From contig NBIV01000016.1 of the NCBI GenBank assembly GCA_003194525.1, positions 460,091-524,090 on the forward strand: a stretch of DNA of 64,000 nucleotides. The letters run 5' to 3'. Both the position numbers and the translations under genes were made by a program. This DNA comes from Gracilariopsis chorda. Taxonomy: Eukaryota; Rhodophyta; Florideophyceae; Gracilariales; Gracilariaceae. Positions within the stretch are counted from its first letter, which is position 1. The number at the start of each line of letters is the position of its first letter. Below the pieces are notes generated by a model. The model saw nothing but the letters and a program-made list of their open reading frames with translations. It had not been told where the DNA came from and ran no database searches. This document shows positions 42,674 to 54,100 of this stretch, piece by piece.

Positions 42674-44103
42674 CGTTTTAGCAGATGTTTGAGTGCAGTT
42701 GAGACAGTCACGGTAGCTTGGTGCACGAAATGCTTAAGAGAACTCTTATATTCTTCTCTGAGTCCTCACGTTTCAACTCGCGAAGACTCCAGTCTGTCTA
42801 TCCTTGGTACTACCATTCACCTCCCCTGTTTGCACTTCGCCTGGAGCGTCCGGAGATTGTCAATTGTTGGTCTGAAAACTTCGAAGAATTCCCACTGATT
42901 AATAGGGATAAAAGGTTACCGGTGCGGGGTTACCGCTACCCTTCGCACTCCTTCCATACAGTAGCCTTCAACATGATTGTGACCCCTACCGCAGGCAAAT
43001 GAACTCAGAGCGTGATTGGAAAAAGCGAACCGGAGATGCAGTGATTCATTCGGGATACTTCGGTCGCCATTTTGCCGCTGGCGACAGAAGTCGTAAACAT
43101 CCTTCGCAGACACAGACGGTCAAACGGCGTCCTCCTATCTATCGCAGTTGAATATTGCTTTCTGATTCTTAGTCTATAGACCTTCATCTTCAAAACGTGG
43201 CATGGGAAGTACTTGAAGCGGGTGTATAGATAGATTGGTAAATTTTCTTGATGGGAAGATGTGAACAGCAACCCTTTATTAATCACCCTGACGATCAGCA
43301 AAATAGACATGCTTAGCCAATAGCCGACTGCAGACGAACCGCAGAAGAGATTAGTGTTCTCCCAACTATGTATGCTACCGTCGGGATAACACGCAGTGTT
43401 GATAGGAGTTTCACTGGAATACGAAGTTTCCCATAACGTGCGTCTTCTGCCGTACAGCTTTGGTCAATGGCCAATTTTATCAGAATCGGAGCATATCTCT
43501 TTAAAGGGTCGTGCTTTTTGGGTTTTAAGTGTGCTCCCGAGATTCATATCTTCACTTTGGACACGTTTGGGTATTGATGAGATGATTCTACCTTATTTCT
43601 TTATTCAAGCAACGGAAAGAACATGAGCAACTGCAAAAAAGGTTTATGGTTCGATAGCATTCTCCCACTCTTTCGAAACAGCTTAGAACAAAGTTCTGTC
43701 AATCACTAACTTCAATTTTTCTATTTGATGGGCCTGAATCGGCAACAAGTAGAAATAGGTCACCTGAGTGCCGTCGGTGTAGAGATTTTTTAGTTTGTTC
43801 TATTGCGTGGCAGCACCTCCAAGCGAGTTTCGTACACAAGTTTGAATGGAACCGTTTTTGATTCCCATACCAATCAGGAATACGCTTTCAAAAGGTTGTC
43901 AATTAGACCTGCATATATGCACGACTTCAAAAGCCGCGACGAGGTGAAACACCTTCTGCTTTCTAGCATAGGAGACTCCCATAAGAATCTTAATTATATG
44001 CTGTTACTTCTTGTACACTCATCGGGGCCCTTACGACTCTATCCGTATTTCTTTATTTGTCCAGAAACCCTACACACTTCACCGTCTGTGTCGTACTCAC
44101 AAT
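42674..44103. other. intergenic, no gene recognised
   Basis: 1.4 kb upstream of two divergent genes. Contains AAAAGGTTACCGGTGCGGGG and a second TTACC at 42907-42934, and CAACCCTTTATTA near 43269. Short ORFs only. Confidence 0.45.
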
Positions 44104-46756
44104 ATGGATTCAAGTTCAGACAATAGTCAACGCAAAGGAAACGACTATACACTACGACTTCTCGCAGCTATAGACGCCAAGCTCCAGTCTTATAGCCCAA
44201 AATATACGTTTGTTTTGAGCTATTGCCTAACGAATGTCGTCCTTTTCTTCTTCGCCGCTGTGAAAGAGTTCAAAAAATGGGAAGAGCCCCTTATTGCATG
44301 GTCCATTGCTATAGCGAGAGGGTTTGGATTCATTCTCAATCTCAATATTGCTTTCTTAGTTCTCCTGGCTTGCCGTAAGACTTTTACAACGCTACGAACG
44401 ACAGCGATAGGCACGTTACTTCCACTAGATCGTGTGATGCCCGATTTGCACAGCGTGGTGGGCATATCTTCGTTTATATTTGCGGCTCTCCATGGTGTAT
44501 TTCACACAGTCGCTGGGATTAGTGGGGACTTTTGGCAACCAGGTTTCGGGAAATGGACTTATTGCTTTATTACCGGGACTGTGCTTTTGTCTTTGTTCTT
44601 TGTTATCGCAGCAACCGCAGTTAAGCCTATGAGAAGAGCTCATTACGAGAGCTTTAAGAATGTTCATCTCTTCGGAGCTGTCATTTTTATCCCTTTACTT
44701 ATCCTTCATGGTTTTTATGATGAGATACTCTACTCGTATCGATGGGTTCTTGCGCCAACCTTGATCTATTGTATAGACAAATTCATAACGATCGTGATTC
44801 AAAACAAAGCATCTTGCTATGTCCGCGTCGGGTCGGAGTGTCGTCATTATCCGCATGGGGGAGAACTAGGTAAGATCATATTACTGACTTGTATTGTCAA
44901 ACCACGTGAGTGCATGTACACGAAGCTGACGTCCTCTCTCTGAACCAGTCCGTTTGTCGTTTCCAAAGCCTTTCAGATATCGTGCTGGGCAATACGCTGA
45001 ACTATGCATACCGCTGATTAGCCGCACGCAATGGCATCGTAAGTCATTCATATCTAATTAAGCCCCAAGGTTACCTATGGCACTTCATTATCTAACCTCA
45101 CGTTATCCGCACTGGTAATGCCTGCGTTCTGTTTAGCGTTCACCATGGCCTCAGCACCACACGAGGCTAATATCCTGTTCTTTGTCAAGAATGTCGGTGA
45201 TTGGACTGGAGCGCTTTATAAATTGTGCAAAGCAGGATTACATCCAAAAACCCGTGAACCCGTCGTCTCCTTCGAAGTAAAGGTAAGAGGGCCGTTTGGT
45301 GCTCCCGCTCAGCATTTTGGTCAATATGAGAAAGTCTTACTTATTTCAGGAGGTGTAGGAGCCATTCCTTTTTGCAGGTATGACAGCATATTTCGTCAAT
45401 CCATGAACTCTGACACTTGACTAACAACCATTCTGCACAAACGACTCCGGCGATTTCTGCATTTTCAGCGTCACGAAGGAAATCAATGGGGCCATTTCTA
45501 GGAATACAGTACGAAAGCACTTCGATGATAATATGATCGACATGAGCTCTGGGCATACAAGGCGAGAAAATCAATGCGTGTATGGAGCAGAAGATGAGAA
45601 CGAGACTGAAGCACCAAACATTTTTGATGCCGGTGGAACGGTCTTCTTTGATGGTTTAAAGCGCCCTCGTAAACATGGGCGCCCTTATCTTGCAGATATC
45701 AAGAAGACTCCTCATATTATACGATCAAGGGACCACGAGGATATTTCTGTCATTCCAACTCAGACGTGGAGTCAATTTCTTTACACGCTTGCGACTACGT
45801 CAATGTACAATACGACAATGTTATGGATTCTACTTATTCGTCTATCAGTTAACCTTCTTGCTTTCGTTTATGGACTAGTTGACCTTGGACAAAAAGGAAC
45901 AGACATTTTTCAATCTCTCCCGTTTACAGCAGTGGACGTAGTTCTGTCTGGCATCTTTTTGGTAATGCTCTTGATCGCTATGATTTCGGAGGTTATATCG
46001 GAAAAGAGGACAATCATAGAAGAATGGCTTGTTTTGCTCCCTGTGGCTAGCGCTCCGTTCGTGGTTGGTTGTCTAGCTTTATCCGGACAAGGAATGAGGA
46101 ACATGTACTTTGCATCTTACATGTTTTTTATTGGATGGCCTCTCCTCATTATAACCTTCTTGTTTCACTACTTCCGAATCGTTGGTCGCACAGCCTTGCT
46201 CTCCGATACCGTTCGGAAATCTTACTTCACCATCAAATCTGTAGATTTTATATGGACCACTCAGACGGGAGAGGATGACATGTGGCTAATCGAAGAGCTA
46301 TCGAAGTCGATCGGTAACTCCGGTTTTGTTCGTTTGCATCGATTTATCACTCAAGAAAGGAACGTTGAAGGAACTGCGGAAATTCTAAGATCCCTTTCTG
46401 GAGATTCAAATGACTCAGATCAAGAAGCTTTACTGCTTCGAGACAATTATGGACATCCAAACTGGCAGCAAATTTTCAAAAGTGTTACTTCCAAAATGAA
46501 GAATGGTACAACAGCTGGAATATTCTTTTGTGGGCCACCAAAAATGGCCGTTGAGGTGAAAAAGGCTGCCACAATGGCGATGTTTGACTCTAGATATAGG
46601 AGCCTCGCCGCTGCTCAGAATCACGCTGGAGCAGGTCAACTTCAGTCACTTTTGTTTTCGCAAGCTAGTGGTCCATCAATTCCTGATTCTTTAACGCGGT
46701 CATTTAATGTGCGCTTCGTTTTTCGTGAGGAAAATTTTCATTTGTCCGATAGTTGA
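44104..46756 (+). CDS. RBOH: NADPH oxidase/ferric reductase, red-algal RBOH type, four exons
   Basis: 806 residues from exons 44104-44905, 44949-45038, 45137-45377 and 45469-46756; introns of 43, 98 and 91 bases (donors GTGAGT, GTAAGT, GTATGA; YAG acceptors). The membrane part has two His-x13-His pairs for two haems: His116/His130 and His188/His202. Splicing of exons 2 and 3 rebuilds the FAD motif YRAGQYAEL ... WHPFTMASAPHE. The NADPH motif GGVGAIPF follows. About 80 residues later come roughly four extra membrane helices (from MLWILLIRLSVNLLAFVYGL to FFIGWPLLIITFLFHYF), then the last NADPH segment with FFCGPPKMAVEV. No EF-hand is present. It should pass electrons from cytosolic NADPH across the membrane to oxygen or Fe(III). 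The inserted helices match the described red-algal subtype. Confidence 0.88.
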
Positions 46757-48385
46757 ATTGGGATGTTCTTCGGAAACGATGGCAGCGTTATGTTCTGCTC
46801 ATAACATATCCTTGTGGATAGCTTCAAGTGAGGGTTTTGCAAATAGTTAGGAGTTAAGTTGGCTTATTGAGCTTAGACAATTTTAGTGACAGTGAGAGGC
46901 AACAGTGAAGTGCCGTGAGAGCAGTAAGCCGAAACATAGATAGAATGAGATAATAGTGTTTGTTCGGACTCCAGCGTTCAACTTGTTTACTGATATTAAC
47001 ATATTCTGTCGTGATTCTATGTGTTTGTGTGTTTACGGGCTCGTGCCTCTAATTCCAAGGCAACGGTATTCACTTTCTACAAGTAGAAAGCTAATTGTCT
47101 ATTCGACGGCTAAATTCCCATAATAGACCCAATCGCGTCTCCATTTGGCTTCCTCATCCAGCGTAACTTAGCGTTTTATAGCCTTTTCGGAAGGTCGGCA
47201 CACCTCGGCGGGCGGAACTGCACGTGATTCTATGCTACTGATATCGAGATTGCTGCTGAGAAGATATGAAAAGGATCGATGTCATAGTTGTCGTCTCAGC
47301 TCGTCTAGATTTGCGGCGCGAAGTTGCTTTTGCTATACCTTTCGTACTGAAGTAACAGGGTTAAAAAGGTTACCTTGTGGAGCATTCACAGGTAGTAGAG
47401 AACTACTGCGATATATGTTTTAGGGATGCGGGATAGCCATCAAACCATTTTATCCCTATAGTTACGTATCTTGGTGGCGATATGCTACTGGGGTTCCTAA
47501 CTCAAGAATCTTATTTCTAAGAAGCGTATCAACTTTGTTGGTCAATCTTCCATTCGACGGTCTTGAGTTTTTTTCTAGTTGTTCTTCGCTTGGAAAGCGT
47601 TTTTTTTTGGCACGACATATCTACCCTGGGGTAGTTGATCTTATCCCTCTTGGGTATTGTACCCCTTGCATTGCGTTGTATGATATGGGCTCATTGCGAC
47701 ATGAAGCATTTGTCCGGAGACACTTTCACTTCGCATAAAACAAAGAAACAGGAACGTGGAAACATACCGAGACGCTGCCCTGTAATATATCCTGGCACTC
47801 TTTGTTTCTCTAACCTTTCAGGCGTACGTATGCAGAAGTGCAAATCCCTTGGTGGAGAGCGAGAACGAAAATCTCTACTAGTCTACTGTGGCTACAGTGA
47901 TAGCACGATAAGGCATCAGACGCAATGGCCACTACGCTGCAAATCAAACCTTTCATGCTGCAAGAGAATAATGAGATATGGCGCGCCCATGAATGCTTTG
48001 TATTTCCGAATTTCGCCGAGCTTGAGCACTCGGCGACAAGTCATGACCATACAGAAGACAGAAAACGCCGTGCTGCTGTTGTAACCTTTAAACAGCAGCC
48101 ATGCAAGTTCCGCCAATCACAAAAAGGCATCAGTCACATATACCAGGTTCGTAAAAGGGTAAAGGATTAGGATTGCTATTGTTACTGGTGTAGTGTACCA
48201 AGGATATTGGGATAGCGATCACACCGGCGTAATTTGGGAAATGGTTTAATTTGGGACGGCATGACTCTGAAACACAGAATCTCGAATCTCAAAAATTCCA
48301 TTCGCCTCTCTTCCAACCTCAGCAGGCCTTCGCCAGAGCCTGACCACCCTCCTGCCCCTCATACATTCCAAGTTCGACGACCAAT
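46757..48385. other. intergenic, no gene recognised
   Basis: 1.6 kb. GGGTTAAAAAGGTTACC occurs at 47358-47374. Near the right end TAATTTGGGA is directly repeated (about 48230 and 48248), possibly the terminal sequence of the broken transposon that follows. Short ORFs without domains, including 47925-48170. Confidence 0.45.
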
Positions 48386-49375
48386 ATGCCGCTGTCCATG
48401 AGACGCCAAACAGTCCGACTCAAAACCCAGACAAAACGTAGAGTGACAGAAAAAGCAAACCGTGAACAAGCAGTAGAGCTTCTCAAACAAGTTACAAAAG
48501 CGCGTGCGGTAGCATCAGCATGTAGTCTTTCCCGTTCCACTGCATACCGCCTGTATGCAGCCTTTAAAAACAAACGTACCACAAAACTGAACAGACTTCT
48601 TTATCCCGTAGTACAATTCCCAGGAAGACCAACCATACTCACAAAAACCGAAGAAGATGCGATTGCGGAACGCACGTTGTTTACGGCGAGCCGCGGATTT
48701 GCGTTGGATGCTAACAACATGAGAACACTGATAGGACCAGTTGCTTCTGATGGAAGTGTTGGATATAAACGTGGCGTTCCTTCCGAAGATGCATTGAGGT
48801 CTTTCCGAGCAAGACATCGAGAGCTGACATTTCGGTTGGCTGAGTACATGTGCCACAAACACTTTGAAGGAGAAAGTGTTGAACATGTCAAGGCCTTAAT
48901 TGTAGCGCTTTCCGAGTTGCAGAAGGAAGAACCAGACCTATTTGACGACCCAGATAGGATATGGAATTTAGATGAGGCCGCAGTTAGTTCGCAGCATGGT
49001 AAAAGAGTTAAAGTATTCTCATCGTCAACAACCCACCACTCCGGACGCCGTCAACATCTAAAGACAATGGGAAGCACGTTACTGCAGTGATCATTGCTTC
49101 GGTTTCCGGAAAAATAGCAACTCCATTCCTCATAGTCGCCGGGAAAAAAAGCACGCCAAACTGAATGAATGCTATGCAACAGAAAGTGCTGCGATTGCTT
49201 CCGGCGAAATATGAGTGGCTTGGTTACAATAACTGGGTTCCGAAAGGAACAAAGATAAGATGTACAACAAAAGGTTCAATGGATGCTAAGACAATGAAGC
49301 ATTTGGTGAAACACTTTGCGGAGTTTGTGCGCCAATTTTTTCCAGAATCGAAATCTGTTTTTGTCCTTCTAGATG
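48386..49375 (+). pseudogene. broken pogo/jerky (Tc1-mariner superfamily) transposase
   Basis: The first 234 codons (48386-49090) give an N-terminal helix-turn-helix (AVELLKQVTKARAVASACSL then SRSTAYRLYAAF), a CENP-B/jerky-like middle, and the first DDE aspartate in RIWNLDEAAVSS. The frame then breaks near 49065: the continuation KHVTAVIIASVSGKIATPFL and IVAGKK lies in another frame, followed by a stop. A third segment from 49165 (VLRLLPAKYEWLGYNNWVPK ... SVFVLLD) runs to the expected second catalytic Asp, where it is cut off by the retrotransposon. The C-terminal half is not visible on the far side. It is inactive: frameshift, stop and truncation. Confidence 0.75.
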
Positions 49376-49403
49376 TGTGGTGCAACGCCCCAAAGGTGAG
49401 AAA
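49376..49403. repeat. 28-base partial copy of the LTR start
   Basis: TGTGGTGCAACGCCCCAAAG plus 8 bases lies directly before the full left LTR and matches the LTR's first 28 bases with a few changes. It is either a remnant of an earlier integration at the same site or a by-product of this one. Confidence 0.65.
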
Positions 49404-50210
49404 TGTGGTGCAATGCCCCAAAGGGGAAAAACACCGAAAGACGTCCGGGATCTTCCTCTCACGAGGTGAACCCAGTTGGGTAGAGCCCTCCCAGAGGTGT
49501 CACGGCGAAGCCGGTTTGTAAGACCAGGGACACCTGTCGCGACTCGCGCAGGGAGGTGAAGGCGAAGAATCGGTATCCGCGTGAGCGGGGTGTGATCCTC
49601 AGTAGAGGTATGTTTCCACGTAAGTGGGGGTGTGTGAGCGGATGCGCACACGAGGGCCGCGGATAGCGGGAGGTGCTACCCTAAAAAGGGGAAAGAGGAA
49701 GGACGAGTGGGTCGCGAGAGCGACGAGTAGATACGGCAATGCCGGTGGACAGGACTCCCTATACAGGGCGAAACACCAATATGATTGGAACAATTAGTAC
49801 TCCCAATGATGGGTCTTCTTTAGATGTGCAAGGGGGGTGAACTTCCGTACACTACGGTGCTTCCCTCCAAGGAGGAGTTGAGAACACGCGGAGGCGGTAA
49901 AGCTCAGAGCCAATTCCCCAGGTTGGGGTCCCTTGTTGGGGAAGGTTTACTGGTGCGACGGCAGTGCGCCGTCGCACTAAGTACTAGCTTCCCAGAAATG
50001 GGTGTGAAAATAATAAATAAAATTAACTAAAATACTCCACATTCCGTGGCAACATCCACTACTGTGGCCAACCGCCAATTGCCCCAAAACCGTGTCCCAC
50101 GTGTCCATACCCACCATTGTGGGGCGTAGTTCATATACACACTACACAACCGATAATATCGGGAAAGCGTTCAAGTACCCAGAATCCCTCCCTGAGGGCG
50201 TTGCACTTCA
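49404..50210 (-). repeat. left LTR (3' LTR of the element)
   Basis: 807 bases, TG...CA ended; the termini pair as TGTGGTGCAA / TTGCACTTCA. AT-rich AATAATAAATAAAATTAAC near 50009-50028 may serve as TATA box or poly(A) signal. It contains at least 20 short hairpins of the form CCNN...NNGG. Confidence 0.95.
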
Positions 50211-50225
50211 TATCCCCCCCCTAAG
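50211..50225 (-). promoter_or_regulatory. polypurine tract
   Basis: Directly inside the 3' LTR. Read on the minus strand it is CTTAGGGGGGGGATA, mainly purine (eight G), as expected for second-strand priming. Confidence 0.75.
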
Positions 50226-50266
50226 ACGGGAAAACGACCGCGGACGCGGAGGATTCCCAGACGAAA

Positions 50267-50973
50267 ATGGGTGATAAAAGCGCGTGCGCCGTCTCCGGTT
50301 CTCTGGTAAATCCCTCTGCACCAGAGTCAATACCTCCTGCTACTGCAGCTGTCATTTCCTCGCCTCGCCTTCGCGCTTCCTCGTCACCGAGCGTACTCCG
50401 ACAAACAACATCCACCACCACAGCCAACCTCCGAGGTCTCTCTGGCGATATACCACCGGTTTCCGGTCGGTTCCCCTGCCTCAGGGCGATCAACCTCCGG
50501 TACAACCGGGAAATACGGCTGCTGAAGCCGACCATCCCTTCGCATTACCACCTTCGGTGGGATCCTCCGAGGAGGCGCGCGAGCTTCGCGATACGCCCCG
50601 GCATGTGCCGGAAGACCACCCGGTGGGGTACGTCGTTTCAGACGACTACTACCGCGCATACGGCGGGGATGACCCAATGGTCGATAACGAACCGGAAGAA
50701 CCCGGGGAGATGGACGTAGAGGAAAACGGCGCTAGCGCGGAAGCTTTCCCAGAGGGGGCATCTCCGGCCGAGCCGGCTGCTGACCCTTCGGTGGCAAGTG
50801 CCGGACCTTCTATCCCCAGCGGGGTGACGGCGAATGAAAACGAAATCATCGCACGTTTCCTCCGGGGTGCCGGTCTTAGCGCTGCCGAGGTATCGGGGGA
50901 TGTCACCACCATGGCGGACGCGTTGGCCTACCGCCTCGCTGGGGGTTACGCCCCGGACGATGGGGGTGAGTGA
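50267..50973 (+). CDS. opposite-strand ORF of the retrotransposon (frameshifted)
   Basis: Lies between the 3' LTR and the end of pol, reading against gag-pol. It starts MGDKSACAVSGSLV (ATG at 50267, 57 bases from the LTR) and is Ser/Thr/Pro-rich. That frame is lost around 50450-50500, and the frame that is open from 50284 carries an acidic, protein-like C-terminus (EDHPVGYVVSDDYYRAYG, DNEPEEPGEMDVEENGA, ENEIIARFLRGAGLSAAEVS) to the stop at 50971-50973. A likely poly(A) signal AATAAA follows at 51061. The two halves would need one frameshift or a small intron. No known domain. It could be a chance ORF, but the compositional coherence and poly(A) signal argue for an accessory gene. Confidence 0.45.
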
Positions 50974-51164
50974 AACCTCTGGTCCAGTTTCCTGGTTCTT
51001 CTTTCCCTGGCTATGCCAGTTAGTGTAGTGTAGTATTGTGGGGAGCTAGCTGCTCCCTTGAATAAACTTTCCCGTTTAGAACGGTGCTTCTCGGTTGAGA
51101 TCCCCGTCTTCGACGGACTTTGCCTTGTTATCCTTTCCTTTCGCTCTCCGCTCGCGCGGCAACG

Positions 51165-54100
51165 TTACCCAACTTGGGCATTTACCAGCGTGGCTGGAGC
51201 TGCAGTTCCCGTTTGACGGTGGTATCGCAGGACCTGCGACCGTGGGAGGTGTTCCATTGGCTCCCACGTATCCCCACTGGGGTCGTACCCGTACCAGCGG
51301 ACGCGGTATTGTAGAATACCATCCTGGTCCCAGGTGTGTCCGACAAGTCGGTCTACTACGAACTCTCGTTCGTAGACCTGCCGGCCGTGCCGGGTGGTGG
51401 TTGTAATCCCTGGCGAGGGTTGCCCGCGGTGCGGTATAATGTCCCTTAGCAGGGTGTTCGGCGATAACTCTGACGTTGCCGTGCGCTGTCCTAGTGGCCG
51501 CTGCTCATGCGGGAAAATATCCCTCAAGAGGGTGTGTGGTGCCACGGTTTTCACCGGCAAGTCGTCCCCCAGAGGGGTGTCGTTGTTTCCGTCTTCACGG
51601 TAGGCCGGGCGAACCGCCAGTCGGCGGGGGACTTGGGTTCCGCCTTCGCGGTTGAGCGCACGAACCGCGAGTTTGCGGGAAGATGACCGCTCCTGCGGGA
51701 TCGGCATTTCCACAATCCCCTGGGGGGTCCCGTGCGACACGGTGATTGGGTGGCAAACCGCCTCCCTGCCAGGCGCACGAGCGCTCTGCACCATACGTTC
51801 CGGCGATGCCGTGGTGTCCCCGGCTACTGACGGGTTGCCTGGGGCTAACTCCGGTACACCGGTATTTTGGTCAAAATTCCCCTCTGGGGGGTTCCGGGCA
51901 GGTGCCGATGACACCCTTTTCAGGGGAATTGCCGCTAAGTGCGGTGCACCGTCTCCATGAGGAGGAGCAGCGTCCGGTACGACCGGTTTCGAGCGTGCGA
52001 TGGCGCGCGTTTTTCCCGAGTTCCTCGGTTCTTCGCCGCAGCGTTGCGGTAGTTGGCGCAAATTATTCCCCGGAACGGGGGCTTCGATTCCGTCTGCGAC
52101 GGGGAGCGTTTCCGAGCGCTGCGCGCCAGGGCCTGAAGCTTCGGATGCGGCTTGGCTACCCTTTTCCCCGATAGGGGTGTGGGTATTTCCCAGCGGCGCT
52201 GGTGTATCTGGGCGCCTCTTCTCCGCGGGGCGCGGGTCTGAGCGACCTGATTGAACCGCTTCCGCGGGGACTTCCGCCAATGGCGGCTTTGAGGCATCTC
52301 CCTGCTCAGGGGATTGAGGGCGATTGTCGCCGTACTCCCGTATCGGGGATCCTTCCCTGACAGGGGTGTGCGGTAGCTGCGTTTCAGCTTCCCGTGTAAC
52401 ACGGTGTATTTGCCGCCTTTGCGGGACCTGCGCGTCTGGTTCCTGTTGCACAGCGCTGCCCGAGGACGGGGGATTAGTGTCGCGTGAGATACTCCGTGCT
52501 CCACGGTCAGTTGTCCGTATGGTACGGCGTGTTTCCCGTTGCGACGGCGATCTCATTCCTCGAAAACGAGTGTTCTCCTCCCCCTCCTGAGACGGAGCGG
52601 CGGGATAAGGGATAACATGCCCCGCCTGGCGGGTGTAGATTCGCGCCATAGGGGCGGGCACAGAGAGGCCCGAATTACCCGGCTGAGCCGGTGAGTCCGA
52701 CAGGGTCGGTAGGTCTGAGAGTCCCCGGGAGGGGTGTGGTAGCACGGTAGGCCGTCTCACCACCGATGTATCGGATGCAGAGCCATATTCCAGCGTAGGG
52801 TCCAGCGTAGCTGGTGCAGCCTCAGTCGAGGGTGACGGAGCTAGCACGATGCGATCGCGAGATAACCGCTCATGCGCGTCACCCATTTCCACAACCACTG
52901 TGTCCGTCGTGACGGAGATAACCTTGAAAGGACCATCCGCCACAGGCGAGAGCTTATGGTGCTTCTCCCTTTCAGGGTTGTAGTACTCCTTGCGGACGAA
53001 TACGAAGTCCCCGGAGTTGATCTGTTCCGGTTTGCCTCCTCGCAAGCGAGCATCGAAATTCCGTTTGTAGACGGCTTGGGCGTGGTCCATCGCCTTCCGC
53101 GCTGCGGGTACCAGCTTGGTCAGCCATGCTTTCCACTTCTGGCGGTAATCCTTCACAGAAGGGAACGCGTCCAACGTAGGTTGGGATTCCAACGCCATTG
53201 GCGGGGGTGTCCGTGAAAGGACCAACTCGAAAGGGGATATTCCGGTAGTCCGGTGTACCTGCGTATTGTACGCAAAGGTCACGGCATCCGTGTAGATATC
53301 CCAAGTCTTGGGGTGGTCAGCCGTGTAAGCACGGAGAGCTGCGAGCATTGTCCGGTTGAAACGCTCGACCTGCCCATTAGACTGGGGATGATACGTGGTC
53401 GTGAAGAGATTCTTCACGTCCAGTATCCGACAGACGTCCTGGAAAAATCGCGATGCGAACTGTTTCCCGTTGTCGGAAAGTAGCTCCAAAGGAGGTCCGT
53501 AGGCAAACACCCAATGCCGCACAAAGGCGTGAGCGACCGTGTAGGCGGTAATCCTCTTTAGAGGGACTGTCCGAACTAATTTCGAGAACCTGTCCGTAAT
53601 AACGAGTAGGAACTTGTTGCCTCTCCTGGTAGAGAGCAATGGTCCGAGAATGTCAATTGCGACAAACTCGAGCGGCGCCCTGGCGGGGAATAGCTTCATC
53701 CGTTTGGAGTGCTTCCGGAGTTTGACCCGGTTCTTCGCGCATTGCGTGCAGAACCGCACCGTAGCGTAGCAATCAACCGCCATGGCGGGCCAGTAGAAAT
53801 CCCTGCGAAGGGTTAGATAAAGCTTCCTCCCACCGGAGTGTCCCCCGAGTTTCGGGTAATGCGAAAGGTGCAATATCCGCTTCTGTAGCGTGTGCGGTAC
53901 CACAACTTGTGGGGTAGCCTCGACGGTCCTCACGAGGTAACCAATGTCGTTCACCCCGAAGGGGAGGTTCTCTCCGCCGTTGAGGCGTGCACGTATCCTT
54001 GTACAGAAGGGGTCCCCGAATTGTTCTCGGATCATTTCCTCGGTCTCAACCGGTACATAATTTCCCGGTATGGGTTTCTCAGAATCATCTCGCGATGCGA

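Noticed and set aside
45278-45290. Possible splice donor AAAG/GTAAGAG inside RBOH exon 3
   Set aside because: The sequence after it reads VRGPFGAPAQHF, a conserved part of the NADPH-oxidase domain, so it must be exonic.
47925-48170. 81-codon ATG ORF upstream of the transposase
   Set aside because: No domain and overlaps other short ORFs in several frames.
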